A stretch of DNA of 64,000 bases from the NCBI RefSeq assembly GCF_018967845.1, contig NZ_JAHLZZ010000001.1, forward strand, positions 4,030,001 through 4,094,000. Direction: 5' to 3'. This document shows, piece after piece, positions 37,713 through 46,298 of the stretch. Below the pieces are notes generated by a model. The model ran no database searches and had not been told where the DNA came from. It worked only from the letters and a program-made list of their open reading frames with translations. Numbering within the stretch: position 1 is the first letter of the stretch; every line of letters begins with the position of its first letter. The translations under genes were made by a program, and so were the position numbers. Origin of the DNA: Hymenobacter siberiensis (GTDB taxonomy: Bacteria > Bacteroidota > Bacteroidia > Cytophagales > Hymenobacteraceae).

Positions 37713-38669
37713 CTACTTCTTCCGCTTCATCACCGCTTCTACGGCTTCCACGATGGCGGCATCGGTGAGGCCGTATTTCTCCATCAGCTGGTCGGGGGTG
37801 CCGCTTTCGCCGAAGCTGTCGTGCACGGCCACCATTTCCAGGGGCAGGGGCTCTTCGCGGGCCAGTAGCTGGGCGATGCTGTCGCCGAGGCCGCCGTTCA
37901 TCTGGTGCTCTTCGGCGGTGACCACGCAACGGGTTTTGCGCACCGAGGCGAGGATGGCTTCGGCATCGAGCGGCTTGATGGTATGGATGTTGATGATTTC
38001 GGCGTTGATACCTTTCTCGGCCAGAAGCTTGCCGGCCAGCACGGCTTTCCAGACGAGGTGGCCGGTGGCGAAGATGCTCACGTCGGGGCCTTCGTTCATT
38101 ACCCAGGCTTTGCCGATTTCGAATTTCTGGTCGGCGGGCGTGAAGTTGGGCACCACGGGGCGGCCGAAGCGCAGGTACACGGGGCCTTCGTAGTCGGCGA
38201 TGGCGAGGGTAGCGGCTTTGGTCTGGTTGTAGTCGCAGGGGTTGATGACGGTCATGCCGGGCAGCATTTTCATCATGCCGAGGTCTTCCAGAATCTGGTG
38301 GGTGGCGCCGTCTTCGCCCAGCGTGAGGCCGGCGTGCGAGGCGCAGATTTTCACGTTCTTGCCGGAGTAAGCAATGCTCTGGCGAATCTGGTCATACACC
38401 CGGCCGGTGCTGAAGTTGGCAAAGGTGCCCGTGAAGGGGATTTTGCCGCCAATGGTCATGCCGGCGGCCACGCCCATCATGTTGGCCTCGGCAATGCCTA
38501 CCTGGAAAAACCGCTCGGGGAAGGCTTTTTTAAAGGCATCCATCTTGAGCGAGCCGGTAAGGTCGGCGCAGAGGGCGACTACGTTGGGATGGGTGGTGCC
38601 CAGCTCGGCCAGGCCAGCGCCGAAGCCGCTACGGGTGTCTTTGGATTCGGTGTAGGGGAAGTCTTTCAT
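37713..38669 (-). CDS. Transketolase, C-terminal subunit
   Basis: A 318-residue C-terminal half of a split transketolase (pyrimidine-binding and C-terminal domains). Visible: DLTGSLKMDAF, FFQVGIAEANMMGVAAGM (the Glu that activates TPP), CASHAGLTLGEDGATHQ and the C-terminal domain from about residue 195. It works with the N-terminal subunit encoded at 40.8-41.7 kb. The two halves are normally adjacent in Bacteroidota; here about 2.1 kb with a DUF559 gene and a VWA gene lies between them. Confidence 0.95.
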   Translation of the reverse strand: MKDFPYTESKDTRSGFGAGLAELGTTHPNVVALCADLTGSLKMDAFKKAFPERFFQVGIAEANMMGVAAGMTIGGKIPFTGTFANFSTGRVYDQIRQSIAYSGKNVKICASHAGLTLGEDGATHQILEDLGMMKMLPGMTVINPCDYNQTKAATLAIADYEGPVYLRFGRPVVPNFTPADQKFEIGKAWVMNEGPDVSIFATGHLVWKAVLAGKLLAEKGINAEIINIHTIKPLDAEAILASVRKTRCVVTAEEHQMNGGLGDSIAQLLAREEPLPLEMVAVHDSFGESGTPDQLMEKYGLTDAAIVEAVEAVMKRKK

Positions 38670-38698
38670 GGGTATATTAAGGAGGTTTCGTTAGAACA

Positions 38699-38768
38699 AA
38701 CTCCCCTCCTTACCAAGGAGGGGACGTTGAGCCGCAGGCTCAACTGGGGTGGTTGTGGCGTTGAACGG
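38699..38768. repeat. CCCCTCCTTACCAAGGAGGG repeat, copy A
   Basis: A palindromic head (CTCCCCTCCTTACCAAGGAG) followed by TTGAGCC-GCA-GGCTCAA and ACTGGGGTGGTTGTGGCGTT. Copy B at 39.17-39.23 kb is inverted, and the pair brackets the DUF559 gene. Copies C and D lie at 42.27 and 42.41 kb. Confidence 0.85.
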
Positions 38769-38774
38769 CAAACG

Positions 38775-39137
38775 TCAGCGCCCACTAAAACTACTTTCAA
38801 TGGAATGCAGCACGCTATCCAGCGCCGACCAAATTAACTTATTCTCAAACCGCATTACCCGAATACCCGATGCATTCAAATAATCAGTACGCGCTGCATC
38901 ATGCAAATTGCCGGATGCCGTGAAATGGCCCGCACCGTCTAATTCAACCGCAAGCTTTTCCTGCGGGCAGTAGAAATCAAGAATGAACTCGCCGATGCTG
39001 TGCTGGCGGCGGAATTTGCGGTTGGCCAACTGGCCGTTTTTCAATTGGTTCCAGAGGACGACTTCGGCGGGGGTTAGGTTGTTGCGGAGGGTGCGGCGTT
39101 CTTCTTTTTTGTGGGGGAGGTTGTTGAGGGTTGTCAT
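38775..39137 (-). CDS. DUF559-family (Vsr-like) endonuclease
   Basis: A 120-residue single-domain nuclease of the DUF559/very-short-patch-repair-like group: RNNLTPAEVVLWNQLKNGQL, then FRRQHSIGEFILDFYCPQEKLAVELDGAGH, with the PD-(D/E)xK-type residues in ILDFYC and VELDG. It is bracketed by inverted repeats A and B within 40 bp on either side, suggesting that gene and repeats move or spread as a unit (inference). It sits between the two transketolase subunit genes' region and the VWA gene. Confidence 0.88.
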   Translation of the reverse strand: MTTLNNLPHKKEERRTLRNNLTPAEVVLWNQLKNGQLANRKFRRQHSIGEFILDFYCPQEKLAVELDGAGHFTASGNLHDAARTDYLNASGIRVMRFENKLIWSALDSVLHSIESSFSGR

Positions 39138-39164
39138 GGGGCTGTCATTTGATTCAACGATTCT

Positions 39165-39232
39165 TCAACGCCTACAACCACCCCAATTTTCACTTTGTGA
39201 AAATGTCCCCTCCTTGGTAAGGAGGGGAGTTT
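39165..39232. repeat. CCCCTCCTTACCAAGGAGGG repeat, copy B (inverted)
   Basis: Inverted relative to copy A: AACGCCTACAACCACCCCA, a small palindrome TTTTCAC-TTTG-TGAAAA in place of the GCC/GGC stem, then the TCCCCTCCTTGGTAAGGAGG head. Confidence 0.85.
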
Positions 39233-39244
39233 TCCGTTCTCACG

Positions 39245-40630
39245 TCATTTTCCGAAAATGGCTACTGATGTCGTCTGCCCGCTCCGAATGCTAAAATTGC
39301 GCACGTCCGTAAACTTGCTGCCGATGCTGGTTTTGGTGCGAAATACCAACCGGTAGGCCCCCGGCTGCATGGGTAGGTTGATTTTGCTGCTGCCACCTTG
39401 CGGCAAGTCGTAAATCCAGGTCTGCGACTCGTCATCATTCAACTGATATATGCTGCCGAAGCCTTTCAGGTCGGAGGTAATATTGAGGGTGCCGGGGGCA
39501 TCGTAGGTGAAAGCGTATTCCTGGCCTTGCTTGATGGTGAGGCGGCGCACGGTGCGCGGCAGGGTCAGGGCTTCCACTTCGTAGTTGCCGGCCAGCAGTT
39601 TCTGGCGGGTGCCGAAGGTGCCGGCCGTGACGGTGGCCCCCGCCGGGCTGCGCACCACCGCCCGGATGGTACCATACGGGTTGGGTGTGAGAGGTGGGTT
39701 TTGCAGCCAAAGCGTGCCCTGAGGCGTTTTGTAAGTGAGCACGTTGGCCTTGCCGGGCGTGATGGGGATGTTGGCCTGGCGCACGGGCGGCACCGTGTTT
39801 ATCACGAGGTCGTAGCTCTGGAGAGCGTCGATATCGACGACATCGGCCTTGCCCTGGGCGTCGCGGTAGTGCACGTAGTTGTACTCCGGCTGCTCGGTCA
39901 CGTTGTTCACGAAGGTCATGTTCACGTTGCTTTCCACGGGCTTGCCGTTGGCGTCGGTGAGATTCACCGAGACGGTGGTTTTGCTCAGCGTTTTGGCAAT
40001 TACGTCGTTCATCACCGTGCGGAAAGTGGCGACTTCGGCGGCGTTGTAGTACTGGCCGAGGCATTCGAGCTGCTTGCCGAAATCGCGCTCGGCCCCGATG
40101 CCGATGACGAAGGGCTTGAGGAAAACGTGCTTGCGCTGCAGGGCGATGGAAGCCGCGCAGGGGTCGCGATTGCACGATTCGAGGCCGTCCGTAATCAACA
40201 GCAGCACGTTGCGGGAGGACTTATCGGTGGGGAAATCGTTGGCCGACTGCTCCAGCGAGTACGTGATGGGCGTATTGCCCTGGGCTTTCAGCTCGGTCAG
40301 CTTTTTCTTGATGGCCACCGCGTTGCGCGGAGCGAAAGGCACTTCCAGCCGGGAGTCTTCGCAGTTTTTCTCGGCATTGGGATATTGGTGGCCGTACACG
40401 CGCAGGGCTATTTCCAAGTTGGGATAGGTGTTGAGGGAGTCCACCATTTTGCTGAGCATGCGCTTGGCCACGTTCCAGCGGGGCTGGCCTTCCCAGGGGG
40501 CCATCATCGAGCCCGAGGCATCGAGCAGGAAAAGAATGCGGGTGACCTTGGGCTTTTCGAGGGGGGCGTTCTGGGCGTGGGTGTTAATGCTCCATAGCAG
40601 CAGCAGCAACGCCGCCAGGCGCAACCTCAC
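39245..40630 (-). CDS. Exported VWA-domain protein
   Basis: A 461-residue protein with signal peptide (RLRLAALLLLLWSINTHAQ) and a von Willebrand factor A domain (about 30-235) with an intact MIDAS: LLDASGSM (DxSxS) and LLITDGLES. The C-terminal half is a series of beta-sandwich segments (VSVNLTDANGKPVESNV; GTLNITSDLKGFGSIYQ). It probably binds ligands or assembles complexes in the periplasm. GTG at 40630 is the last possible start before the signal peptide; it lies on the edge of a 117-bp palindrome, and the frame stays open through the palindrome to 40762. The native ATG may have been displaced. Confidence 0.85.
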   Translation of the reverse strand: MRLRLAALLLLLWSINTHAQNAPLEKPKVTRILFLLDASGSMMAPWEGQPRWNVAKRMLSKMVDSLNTYPNLEIALRVYGHQYPNAEKNCEDSRLEVPFAPRNAVAIKKKLTELKAQGNTPITYSLEQSANDFPTDKSSRNVLLLITDGLESCNRDPCAASIALQRKHVFLKPFVIGIGAERDFGKQLECLGQYYNAAEVATFRTVMNDVIAKTLSKTTVSVNLTDANGKPVESNVNMTFVNNVTEQPEYNYVHYRDAQGKADVVDIDALQSYDLVINTVPPVRQANIPITPGKANVLTYKTPQGTLWLQNPPLTPNPYGTIRAVVRSPAGATVTAGTFGTRQKLLAGNYEVEALTLPRTVRRLTIKQGQEYAFTYDAPGTLNITSDLKGFGSIYQLNDDESQTWIYDLPQGGSSKINLPMQPGAYRLVFRTKTSIGSKFTDVRNFSIRSGQTTSVAIFGK

Positions 40631-40738
40631 CCCCCCGGCCCCCCTCTCCAAAAAAGAGGGGGGAGCTTTACGATTTTGCTTGAACAGGAACGTAAAGCTC
40701 CCCCCTCTTTTTTGGAGAGGGGGGCCGGGGGGGTGAGG
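40622..40738. repeat. Palindrome CCTCTCCAAAAAAGAGGGGG at the VWA start codon
   Basis: A 117-bp near-perfect palindrome. Each arm begins AACCTCACCCCCCCGGCCCC and contains CTCTCC-AAAAAA-GAGGGG, with the arms joined by a 26-bp centre. Its left edge provides the GTG used as start by the VWA gene. It is probably a dispersed element inserted at the 5' end of the gene. Confidence 0.85.
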
Positions 40739-40798
40739 TTGACGTAAGGCGCAGGACCGCATCAGCGAAATCTCGGTTAATCAGCGAAAATCAGTGAT

Positions 40799-41686
40799 TT
40801 AGTAGTCGCCTTCCGTCCCGGTTTTCAGCTCATCGAGGGCGGTGGCCAGCTGGGCATCGTTCGGTGCTACGCCGTGCCACTTGTGGCCGTCCATCATGAA
40901 ATCGACGCCGAAGCCCATTTTCGTATCCATTACGAATATGACGGGCCTGGCTTTGCCGGTGGCGGCCACGCAGTTTTCGAGCAGGGGAATCAGGGCATCG
41001 AAGTGGTTGCCGTCGCCTTCGATGACGTGCCAGCCGAAGGCTTTGAACTTCGCCCCAATGTCGCCCAGACCGCCGATTTCATCGGTCGAGCCGTCAATTT
41101 GCTGGCCGTTGCGGTCTACGATGGCAATGAGGTTATCAATTTTGTGGTGGCTGGCGTAGAGGGCGGCCTCCCAGTTCTGGCCTTCTTCGAGCTCACCGTC
41201 GCCCATGAGCACGAACACACGCTGCTTGTCGCCGTTCATCTTTTTGGCCTGGGCCGCGCCGCAGGCCACGCTCAGGCCCTGGCCCAGGGAGCCCGAGGCT
41301 ACCCGAATGCCCGGCAAGCCCTCGTGGGTGGTGGGATGGCCCTGGAGGCGGGAGTTGAGCTTGCGGAACGTGCTCAACTCACTGATGGGGAAGTAGCCCG
41401 AACGCGCCAAACACGAGTACATGGTGGCCGACGTGTGGCCGTTGGACAGGAAGAACAGGTCCTGGTCCTTGCCGTCCATATCGAAGGGCTCGGGGTGGTG
41501 CTTCATTACTTTAAAGTAAAGCGCGACCAGCAAATCGGTGATGCCGAGCGAGCCGCCGGGGTGGCCCGAGTTCACGGCATGCACCATGCGCACGATGTCG
41601 CGGCGCACCTGGGTGGCAATTTCCTTCAGCTCCTCGTTTGATTTCTCGGGCTGTTCAACAGTTTTGGTGGTGGTGGTATCGGCCAT
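40799..41686 (-). CDS. Transketolase, N-terminal subunit
   Basis: A 295-residue TPP-binding half of a split transketolase. Visible: HAVNSGHPGGSLGITDLL, LFFLSNGHTSA, the Mg-TPP motif GDGELEEGQNWEAALYASHHKIDNLIAIVDRN, and the C-terminal GHKWHGVAPND. It moves two-carbon units in the pentose phosphate pathway together with the C-terminal subunit. ATG 41686 is chosen, since the frame upstream is not transketolase-like. Confidence 0.95.
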   Translation of the reverse strand: MADTTTTKTVEQPEKSNEELKEIATQVRRDIVRMVHAVNSGHPGGSLGITDLLVALYFKVMKHHPEPFDMDGKDQDLFFLSNGHTSATMYSCLARSGYFPISELSTFRKLNSRLQGHPTTHEGLPGIRVASGSLGQGLSVACGAAQAKKMNGDKQRVFVLMGDGELEEGQNWEAALYASHHKIDNLIAIVDRNGQQIDGSTDEIGGLGDIGAKFKAFGWHVIEGDGNHFDALIPLLENCVAATGKARPVIFVMDTKMGFGVDFMMDGHKWHGVAPNDAQLATALDELKTGTEGDY

Positions 41687-41778
41687 GTCGGGAATAGTTG
41701 GGTTCGGTGGGTAAAGGTAGTAAACGGCGGGATGGGCCAACGGGCCCTTTCGGGGCAAAATAGTGCTGCCGACTGCCG

Positions 41779-42228
41779 CTACTTCAGCAGTTGGGCGGCG
41801 TGCTCCTTGGTGTCCACTTTCTTGATAACCTGCTCAATCAAGCCGTTTTCATCAATAAGGAAAGTGGTGCGAACGGTGCCCATGTAGGTCTTGCCGTAGT
41901 TTTTCTTCTCCTGCCACACGCCGTAGGCCTGCACGATGGTTTTGTCGGTATCGACGAGCAACGGGAAGGGCAGGTCGTACTTGAGGGCGAATTTCTGGTG
42001 GGCCGCCGCGCCGTCGATGCTCACGCCGATGACTTTGATATTGCTGGCTTTCAGCTCCTCCTGGTGGTCGCGCAGGTTGCAGGCCTGGGCGGTGCAGCCG
42101 GGGGTATCGTCCTTGGGGTAAAAGTAGAGGGCGACTTTCTGACCGCGCAGCTCGTGCAGGCTGATGGTGTTGCCGTCCTGGTCCTGGGCGGTGAAATCGG
42201 GGGCGGGTTGGCCGGGTTCGAGGGACAT
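41779..42228 (-). CDS. bcp: Thiol peroxidase of the Bcp/PrxQ type
   Basis: A 149-residue peroxiredoxin reducing hydroperoxides. The peroxidatic Cys in DDTPGCTAQACNLRD is followed five residues later by the resolving Cys, the atypical 2-Cys arrangement of Bcp. The start is ATG 42228 (SLEPGQPAPDFTAQDQDG); the frame further upstream is repeat sequence. Confidence 0.96.
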   Translation of the reverse strand: MSLEPGQPAPDFTAQDQDGNTISLHELRGQKVALYFYPKDDTPGCTAQACNLRDHQEELKASNIKVIGVSIDGAAAHQKFALKYDLPFPLLVDTDKTIVQAYGVWQEKKNYGKTYMGTVRTTFLIDENGLIEQVIKKVDTKEHAAQLLK

Positions 42229-42264
42229 GATGGGAAGGGTTTTTGAGAAGAGTAAGACGGTCAA

Positions 42265-42471
42265 AACTCCCCTCCTTACCAAGGAGGGGATGCTGGCGCG
42301 AAGCGTCAACTGGGGTGGTTGTGGCGTTGAACGGCTGGCGAAATGAATGCAATAAATGTAATTTAAGCGCTTACGGGAATTGACTGGAAATCGTGCGGAT
42401 GCCATGCAACGCTACAACCACCCCAGCTGACGCTTCGCGCCAGCATCCCCTCCTTGGTAAGGAGGGGAGTC
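42265..42471. repeat. CCCCTCCTTACCAAGGAGGG repeats, inverted pair C/D without gene
   Basis: Copy C (42265-42335) and inverted copy D (42406-42471) flank 70 bp without a gene. Their internal stem GCTGGCGCGAAGCGTCA differs from that of copies A and B but the head palindrome and the TGGGGTGGTTGT tail are the same. The arrangement resembles the A/B pair without the DUF559 gene. Confidence 0.85.
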
Positions 42472-42491
42472 TTATTCGCACTTCTCCGCTA

Positions 42492-44495
42492 CTACAAGCT
42501 CAGCGGAATCACCCGCTCATTGCCGGCCTGGTCCGTCAAACGCAGTTCGGCGGGGCCTTTCAAGCGGGCACCCAGCGTATCGGTCGGCACCGAAAACAGC
42601 GTGGAATTCTTGTGTTCGAAGCGCAGCATCCGGAACCGCCCGCCCACCAGCAGGCGGTAGGTAGCCAGGCCGGAAAGGTCGTCGCCGACGCGGAAGAGCA
42701 CCTGCCCGCCGGGCCGCCCGATGAGGCTGCCCTTAGGGGCCACGGTATCGGTGAGAATGCGGTAGGAGGCAAACTGGCGGATGTTGGCCGTGATGTTGCC
42801 TTGCTCGTCCCACTTGCCGCCCAGGTAGGCTTTGCCGCCCTTCAGCGTGGCCGCGTAAATGGCAGTGCGGGCCGGATCGGCGGGCGGGGTGGTGGGCTTG
42901 AGAGTGAGGGTGGCCGTGTGATAGAGTGGAATGAGCTGCGCGCCCACCGTCCAGAAGCCGCTGCCGATGGGCTCGGGCTTGTAGCTGGTGCCGAGGTAGA
43001 TGTTGCCGAACAAGGTTTCCTTGCCGAACATCACGTTGAGCTTGGCCGTGGCGTAGTTGGTCTCCTTGCCCGCCGGAATCATCACCTGCCGGTCGAACTT
43101 CTTGGTGATGGTGCCGAAACGAATGGAATCGGGCAGGCCGGCGCGCAGGTCGTAGAGGTACACGGTTTCGCTGTTCTGGGTGTAGCTCGGCTTGATTTCG
43201 AGGCGACGGTTGCCGCGCAGCAGCACCAGGTTGGCGCCCACCGAGTCGGCGCTGGGGTCGGCGGCCACGGCTTTCAGCAGGTTGCGGGTCACCTCGAAGC
43301 GCAGGGCGGGCTTTTTCACCACGGCGGCGCGGGTTTTGAAGTAGGCCGGCTGCTCGCCGCGCAGCACCAGGTGCAGGGCCGTCTGGTTGTTGTAGGAGTC
43401 GGCCAGGGTGATGTCGACGTTGTATACCTTACCGGCTTCCACGGTCAGGCGGCCCTTGGTGGGGCTGGTGGTGGCGTACATCAGCAGGTCGTTGCCATCG
43501 TCTACCCACAGCTTTTGCAAGGTGCGGCCCTGGGTGTTCTGATACAGGAAATCGACGAAATTGCCCACCTGCCGGGTGCCCGTCGGGAAGGGAATCGCAT
43601 CGATGTTGTGCTGGTAAAACGGCTGCCCGTTCACCGTCATGGCCACCCGCTGAATACCGTTGCGGTTCCAGGCATTGTCAAACCTATCGAAGCCTTGCAC
43701 CAGCACGCCCACCGTGCCAAAGGCACTGATGGTATCGGCCCAGGTAGTGGCCACGCCCGGCCCCGGCTGCACTTTGGGCGCAAACAGCGCCTTGGCAAAC
43801 ACGTTCTTCACCCGCGCCTCAATAGACAGCGGCTCCAGCGCAAATGCCTGCAGCGTAGGGGCTACATGGTCCTGAATCTCGGGGAAGCCGCCCCATTGCA
43901 GGGGGTTGTACTGCCGGTCCTGGGCATCGCGCACTTCCCAGTGCAGGTGCGGGCCGGCCGAGCCGCCGGTGTTGCCGCTCAGGGCCACCAGCTCGCCACG
44001 CTTCACCGGAAACCGGTCCTTCTCGAAGAAGGCTTCCAACTCGTAGCTCTGCTTGTCGTACTGCCGACGCAGCAGCTCGGCCGCGAAGGCACCTTTGAAC
44101 TCGTTGAGGTGGCCGTACACGGTGGTCAGACCATTTGAATGATTGATATAGAGCACGTTGCCGTAGCCAAACGACGACTGCTTGAGACGCGACACGTAGC
44201 CATCGGCGGCGGCGTACACGGGCTGGTTTACCCCGCCGCCGGTCTTGATGTCGAGGCCACCGTGGAAATGGTTGGGCCGCAGCTCGCCCATGCTCCCGGC
44301 CAGGAAGCCCGGCTTGCCCGGCGCAATCGGAAACATAAAATACCCCGGCGCCACGGTAGCCCGCCCGGCATTCAGCAGCTCGCCGGGGGCGCGGTCGCGG
44401 TCGGAAGTGTCAGCCTCCTGCCCTCCTACCCGCCATGCCAGCAGCACCAAAAACACACTTCCTATCAACCGCGCAGTTAGCTTTCCCTTTTGCAC
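42492..44495 (-). CDS. Exported M23-family metallopeptidase
   Basis: A 667-residue exported peptidase. After the signal peptide, residues about 60-200 are a LytM domain with the zinc ligands HFHGGLDI (HxxxxD) and HLHWEV (HxH), typical of peptidoglycan endopeptidases. The remaining 460 residues are beta-rich repeats of unknown role, perhaps wall binding. The metal site is complete, so activity is likely. No cell-division partner is adjacent. Confidence 0.92.
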   Translation of the reverse strand: MQKGKLTARLIGSVFLVLLAWRVGGQEADTSDRDRAPGELLNAGRATVAPGYFMFPIAPGKPGFLAGSMGELRPNHFHGGLDIKTGGGVNQPVYAAADGYVSRLKQSSFGYGNVLYINHSNGLTTVYGHLNEFKGAFAAELLRRQYDKQSYELEAFFEKDRFPVKRGELVALSGNTGGSAGPHLHWEVRDAQDRQYNPLQWGGFPEIQDHVAPTLQAFALEPLSIEARVKNVFAKALFAPKVQPGPGVATTWADTISAFGTVGVLVQGFDRFDNAWNRNGIQRVAMTVNGQPFYQHNIDAIPFPTGTRQVGNFVDFLYQNTQGRTLQKLWVDDGNDLLMYATTSPTKGRLTVEAGKVYNVDITLADSYNNQTALHLVLRGEQPAYFKTRAAVVKKPALRFEVTRNLLKAVAADPSADSVGANLVLLRGNRRLEIKPSYTQNSETVYLYDLRAGLPDSIRFGTITKKFDRQVMIPAGKETNYATAKLNVMFGKETLFGNIYLGTSYKPEPIGSGFWTVGAQLIPLYHTATLTLKPTTPPADPARTAIYAATLKGGKAYLGGKWDEQGNITANIRQFASYRILTDTVAPKGSLIGRPGGQVLFRVGDDLSGLATYRLLVGGRFRMLRFEHKNSTLFSVPTDTLGARLKGPAELRLTDQAGNERVIPLSL

Positions 44496-44536
44496 AATAA
44501 CGCTTCTTTTAATTCAGCTAATACTTTTCATAAACG

Positions 44537-44636
44537 GATGTAGAGACGCATCCTTATGTCTCCGGCACCGCGCCAATCAGACTCGTTCACAGCCCAACCG
44601 TTCAACGCCAAGCCGCCAGAATGCGTCTCTACATCC
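44537..44636. repeat. Degenerate TGTAGAGACGCATCTTTGCG repeat
   Basis: An ATGTAGAGACGCAT arm at 44538 and its complement ATGCGTCTCTACAT at 44620-44634, with a 68-bp centre. It belongs to the same family as the element at 19.05 kb and lies between the M23 and FAH-family genes. Confidence 0.75.
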
Positions 44637-45251
44637 CTATCGAATGCCCAGCTCCAGCAGCTTCTCCCCTTCCAGGAAGCCTTCCAACTGGTCGCCCATC
44701 TGCACGGGACCCACGCCGGCGGGCGTACCGGTAAAAATAAGGTCGCCCATTTTCAGGGAGATGTATTTTGATACGAAGCTGATGATTTTGGCGAAGGGGT
44801 GCAGCATCAGGCCGGAGTTGCCGGTCTGGCGGGTTTCGCCGTTCACGGTGAGATGGAAATTGATGTTGGCCAGGTCGGCAAACTCGGCCACGGGCCGGAA
44901 GGTGTTCGAAATCGGGGCCGAGCCGTCGAAGGCTTTGGCCAGCTCCCAGGGTAGGCCTTTTTTCTTGAGCTCGGCCTGTAAGTCGCGGGCCGTGAAGTCG
45001 ATACCAAGGCCAATGGCATCGAAATAATTGAGGGCAAACGACTCGTCGATGTGGCGGCCGTTCTTGCTCACGCGCAGCACCAATTCTATTTCGTGGTGAA
45101 TGTCCTGCGAGAATTCGGGGATGAAAAACGGCTGGCCGCGTTGCAGCAGCGCCGTTTCGGGCTTCATAAAGATAACGGGCGCGGAGGGCACCTCGTTGTG
45201 CAGCTCGGCAATGTGGTCGGCGTAGTTGCGGCCGATGCAGATGATTTTCAT
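44637..45251 (-). CDS. Fumarylacetoacetate hydrolase-family protein
   Basis: A 204-residue FAH-fold enzyme. The metal-binding residues are seen in HHEIELVLRV (Glu-x-Glu) and LGIDFTARDLQ (Asp), with the conserved LIFTGTPAGVGPV near the end. Small members act as acylpyruvases or oxaloacetate decarboxylases; the substrate here is not determined. The start is ATG 45251 (KIICIGRNYADHIAEL). Confidence 0.92.
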   Translation of the reverse strand: MKIICIGRNYADHIAELHNEVPSAPVIFMKPETALLQRGQPFFIPEFSQDIHHEIELVLRVSKNGRHIDESFALNYFDAIGLGIDFTARDLQAELKKKGLPWELAKAFDGSAPISNTFRPVAEFADLANINFHLTVNGETRQTGNSGLMLHPFAKIISFVSKYISLKMGDLIFTGTPAGVGPVQMGDQLEGFLEGEKLLELGIR

Positions 45252-45456
45252 GGCGACGGGAAAGGCGGGTCGTAGATAAGTCAAAACTACGGCTCCCCGC
45301 TGGCTTACGGCCATCGGCCGGCCCATTTTTACGGCCCGCCGGCCTGGCCCGGCCAAAACTTTACCCCGCCCTGCCCCCGTATAGCCCGAAACGGCTGCCC
45401 GCGCCGGAGCCCGCCACGTTGGCGTGGGGCCAGCGCATTCTTCCACTTTTTCACTC

Positions 45457-46260
45457 ATGCTCATGCTCAAAAAACTCACCCTCGTGGCCAGTCTGGCCTT
45501 GCTTTCCGCCTGCTCTACGGTGCCCATCACGGGCCGCCGCCAGCTCAGCCTCGTGAGCGACGGCGAAATCAACACCCTGGCTTCCACGCAATACCACGAG
45601 ATTATTGCCAAAGGCCCGCTCTCCACCAACTCGCAGCAGGTGGCCATGGTTCGCACCGTGGGCCAGCGCATTCAGGCGGCGGTGGAAACCTATTTCCGCC
45701 AGCAAAACGCCTCCGACCAGCTGGCCGGCTACCAGTGGGAATTCAATGTGATTCAGGACGACAAGCAGCAGAATGCCTGGTGTATGCCCGGCGGCAAAGT
45801 GGCCGTGTACACCGGCATTCTGCCCATTACGCAGAACGAAAACGGCCTGGCCGTGGTAATGTCGCACGAAATCGCGCACGCCGTAGCCAAGCACGGCTCC
45901 GAGCGCATGAGCCAGGGCCTGCTGCAGCAGTTGGGCGGGCAGGTGCTCTCGGCCGCCCTTTCGACCAATGCTCCCGCTACGCAGCAGCTGGCGTTGCAGG
46001 CGTTTGGCGTAGGCTCGCAGCTGGGCCTGTTGCGCTACGGCCGCAACCAGGAATCGGAGGCCGACCACCTGGGCCTGATTTTCATGGCCATGGCCGGGTA
46101 CAATCCCGACGGCGCTATTACGTTCTGGCAGCGCATGGATGCCCGCGAGAACCAAGCCTCGCCGCCCGAGTTCCTTTCTACTCACCCCTCCAACGGCACC
46201 CGCATCGCAGATATTCAGCGCGAATTGCCGGAAGCGCGTAAGTACTACAAGGGCCGCTAG
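45457..46260 (+). CDS. M48-family metallopeptidase, lipoprotein
   Basis: A 267-residue exported peptidase with a lipobox (LALLSAC, Cys at about 18). The zinc motif is HEIAH with the third ligand Glu in NQESEADHLG, the set of M48 peptidases such as LoiP/BepA that act in outer-membrane quality control. ATG 45457 is preferred; a second ATG two codons on is possible. Confidence 0.94.
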   Translation: MLMLKKLTLVASLALLSACSTVPITGRRQLSLVSDGEINTLASTQYHEIIAKGPLSTNSQQVAMVRTVGQRIQAAVETYFRQQNASDQLAGYQWEFNVIQDDKQQNAWCMPGGKVAVYTGILPITQNENGLAVVMSHEIAHAVAKHGSERMSQGLLQQLGGQVLSAALSTNAPATQQLALQAFGVGSQLGLLRYGRNQESEADHLGLIFMAMAGYNPDGAITFWQRMDARENQASPPEFLSTHPSNGTRIADIQRELPEARKYYKGR

Positions 46261-46298
46261 GTAGCGGCTCCCAAGGCCCAACTTTTTGCTATTCTACT

